From assembly GCF_900455735.1 (NCBI RefSeq), contig NZ_UAUI01000002.1:1-64000 (forward strand): a stretch of DNA of 64,000 nucleotides. The letters are read 5' to 3'. The notes beneath the pieces are model-generated. The model had not been told where the DNA came from. It saw nothing but the letters and a program-made list of their open reading frames with translations, and made no database searches. The position numbers and the translations under genes were made by a program. This document shows positions 63,901 through 64,000 of this stretch, piece after piece. The DNA comes from Rhodococcus wratislaviensis. GTDB lineage: Bacteria > Actinomycetota > Actinomycetes > Mycobacteriales > Mycobacteriaceae. Position 1 is the first letter of the stretch, and each line of letters begins with the position of its first letter.

Positions 63901-63936
63901 GGCCCGCCCACGTATCCCCCTCTACGTGGGCGGGCC
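63901..63936 (+). terminator. Strong terminator after MFS exporter
   Basis: GGCCCGCCCACGTA (63901-63914) pairs perfectly with TACGTGGGCGGGCC (63923-63936) across the 8-base loop TCCCCCTC. It lies 33 bases after the exporter stop and immediately precedes the next predicted start codon. Confidence 0.82.
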
Positions 63937-63942
63937 GGCGGC

Positions 63943-64000
63943 GTGATCGCTCAATTGACCCGGTTCACGCTGGTGGGTACGTCGAGCAATGTGCTCTACG
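63943..64000 (+). CDS. GtrA-like membrane protein (3' part outside window)
   Basis: Only 19 codons are visible from GTG 63943: IAQLTRFTLVGTSSNVLY. The R-F-x-L-V-G start running into the first helix is typical of GtrA-family flippase-like proteins, which move polyprenyl-linked sugars. The call is tentative because so little is present. The start codon lies six bases after the terminator stem, leaving no room for a normal ribosome site outside the hairpin. Confidence 0.5.
   Translation, partial: MIAQLTRFTLVGTSSNVLY

Overview
The window is chromosomal DNA from a high-GC actinobacterium, most likely Rhodococcus or a close mycolic-acid relative. The evidence is strong third-position GC, many GTG starts, 4-base ATGA/GTGA gene overlaps, an F420-type (Ddn-like) oxidoreductase, a DUF4012 protein, SPW-repeat and TerC membrane proteins, and a large NRPS. 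No rRNA, tRNA, CRISPR array, insertion sequence or clear prophage was seen.

Layout. (1) 1-4602, minus strand: part of an exopolysaccharide locus (initiating sugar transferase, gmd, fcl, ugd running off the left edge), followed by a lone SGNH hydrolase at 5478-6209. This first ~7 kb is visibly less GC-rich than the rest and looks acquired. (2) 6911-11995: small membrane and BRCT-like genes, an MFS exporter, a Ddn-like protein and a secreted GH43-type protein. (3) 12171-19005: a compact plus-strand operon for putrescine/polyamine use (amine oxidase, cupin, permease, Lrp/AsnC regulator, class III aminotransferase, gamma-aminobutyraldehyde dehydrogenase) closed by a 15-bp-stem terminator. (4) 19131-21541: TerC, SPW and small membrane proteins. 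(5) 21546-32369: one 3,607-residue NRPS whose middle is a chain of truncated C and A domains lacking carrier proteins. (6) 32748-43228: a second polysaccharide cluster (DUF4012, Wzx-like flippase, pyruvyltransferase, three glycosyltransferases, Wzy-like polymerase, second initiating sugar transferase), almost every gene overlapping or touching the next. (7) 43760-51130: a second BRCT-like gene, a lysin B/cutinase-like hydrolase, a GT1 glycosyltransferase, a repeat lipoprotein, an NTF2-like protein, and a beta-phosphoglucomutase/GH65 phosphorylase pair. (8) 51296-58967: a cellulose-synthase-like (BcsB-like, BcsA-like) membrane glycan locus with a GT-C-like protein, an unfamiliar membrane protein and a convergent cellulase-like lipoprotein. 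(9) 59034-64000: rhodanese, CDF metal exporter with ArsR regulator, MarR regulator with MFS exporter, and the start of a GtrA-like gene.

The most unusual items are the collapsed but in-frame NRPS (C-A-halfC-brokenA-halfC-A-T-C-A-T-TE) and two paralogous BRCT-like genes 36 kb apart that carry the same 51-bp upstream element (39 of 51 positions identical, no gaps, CCGATC boxes exactly 36 bp apart in both).
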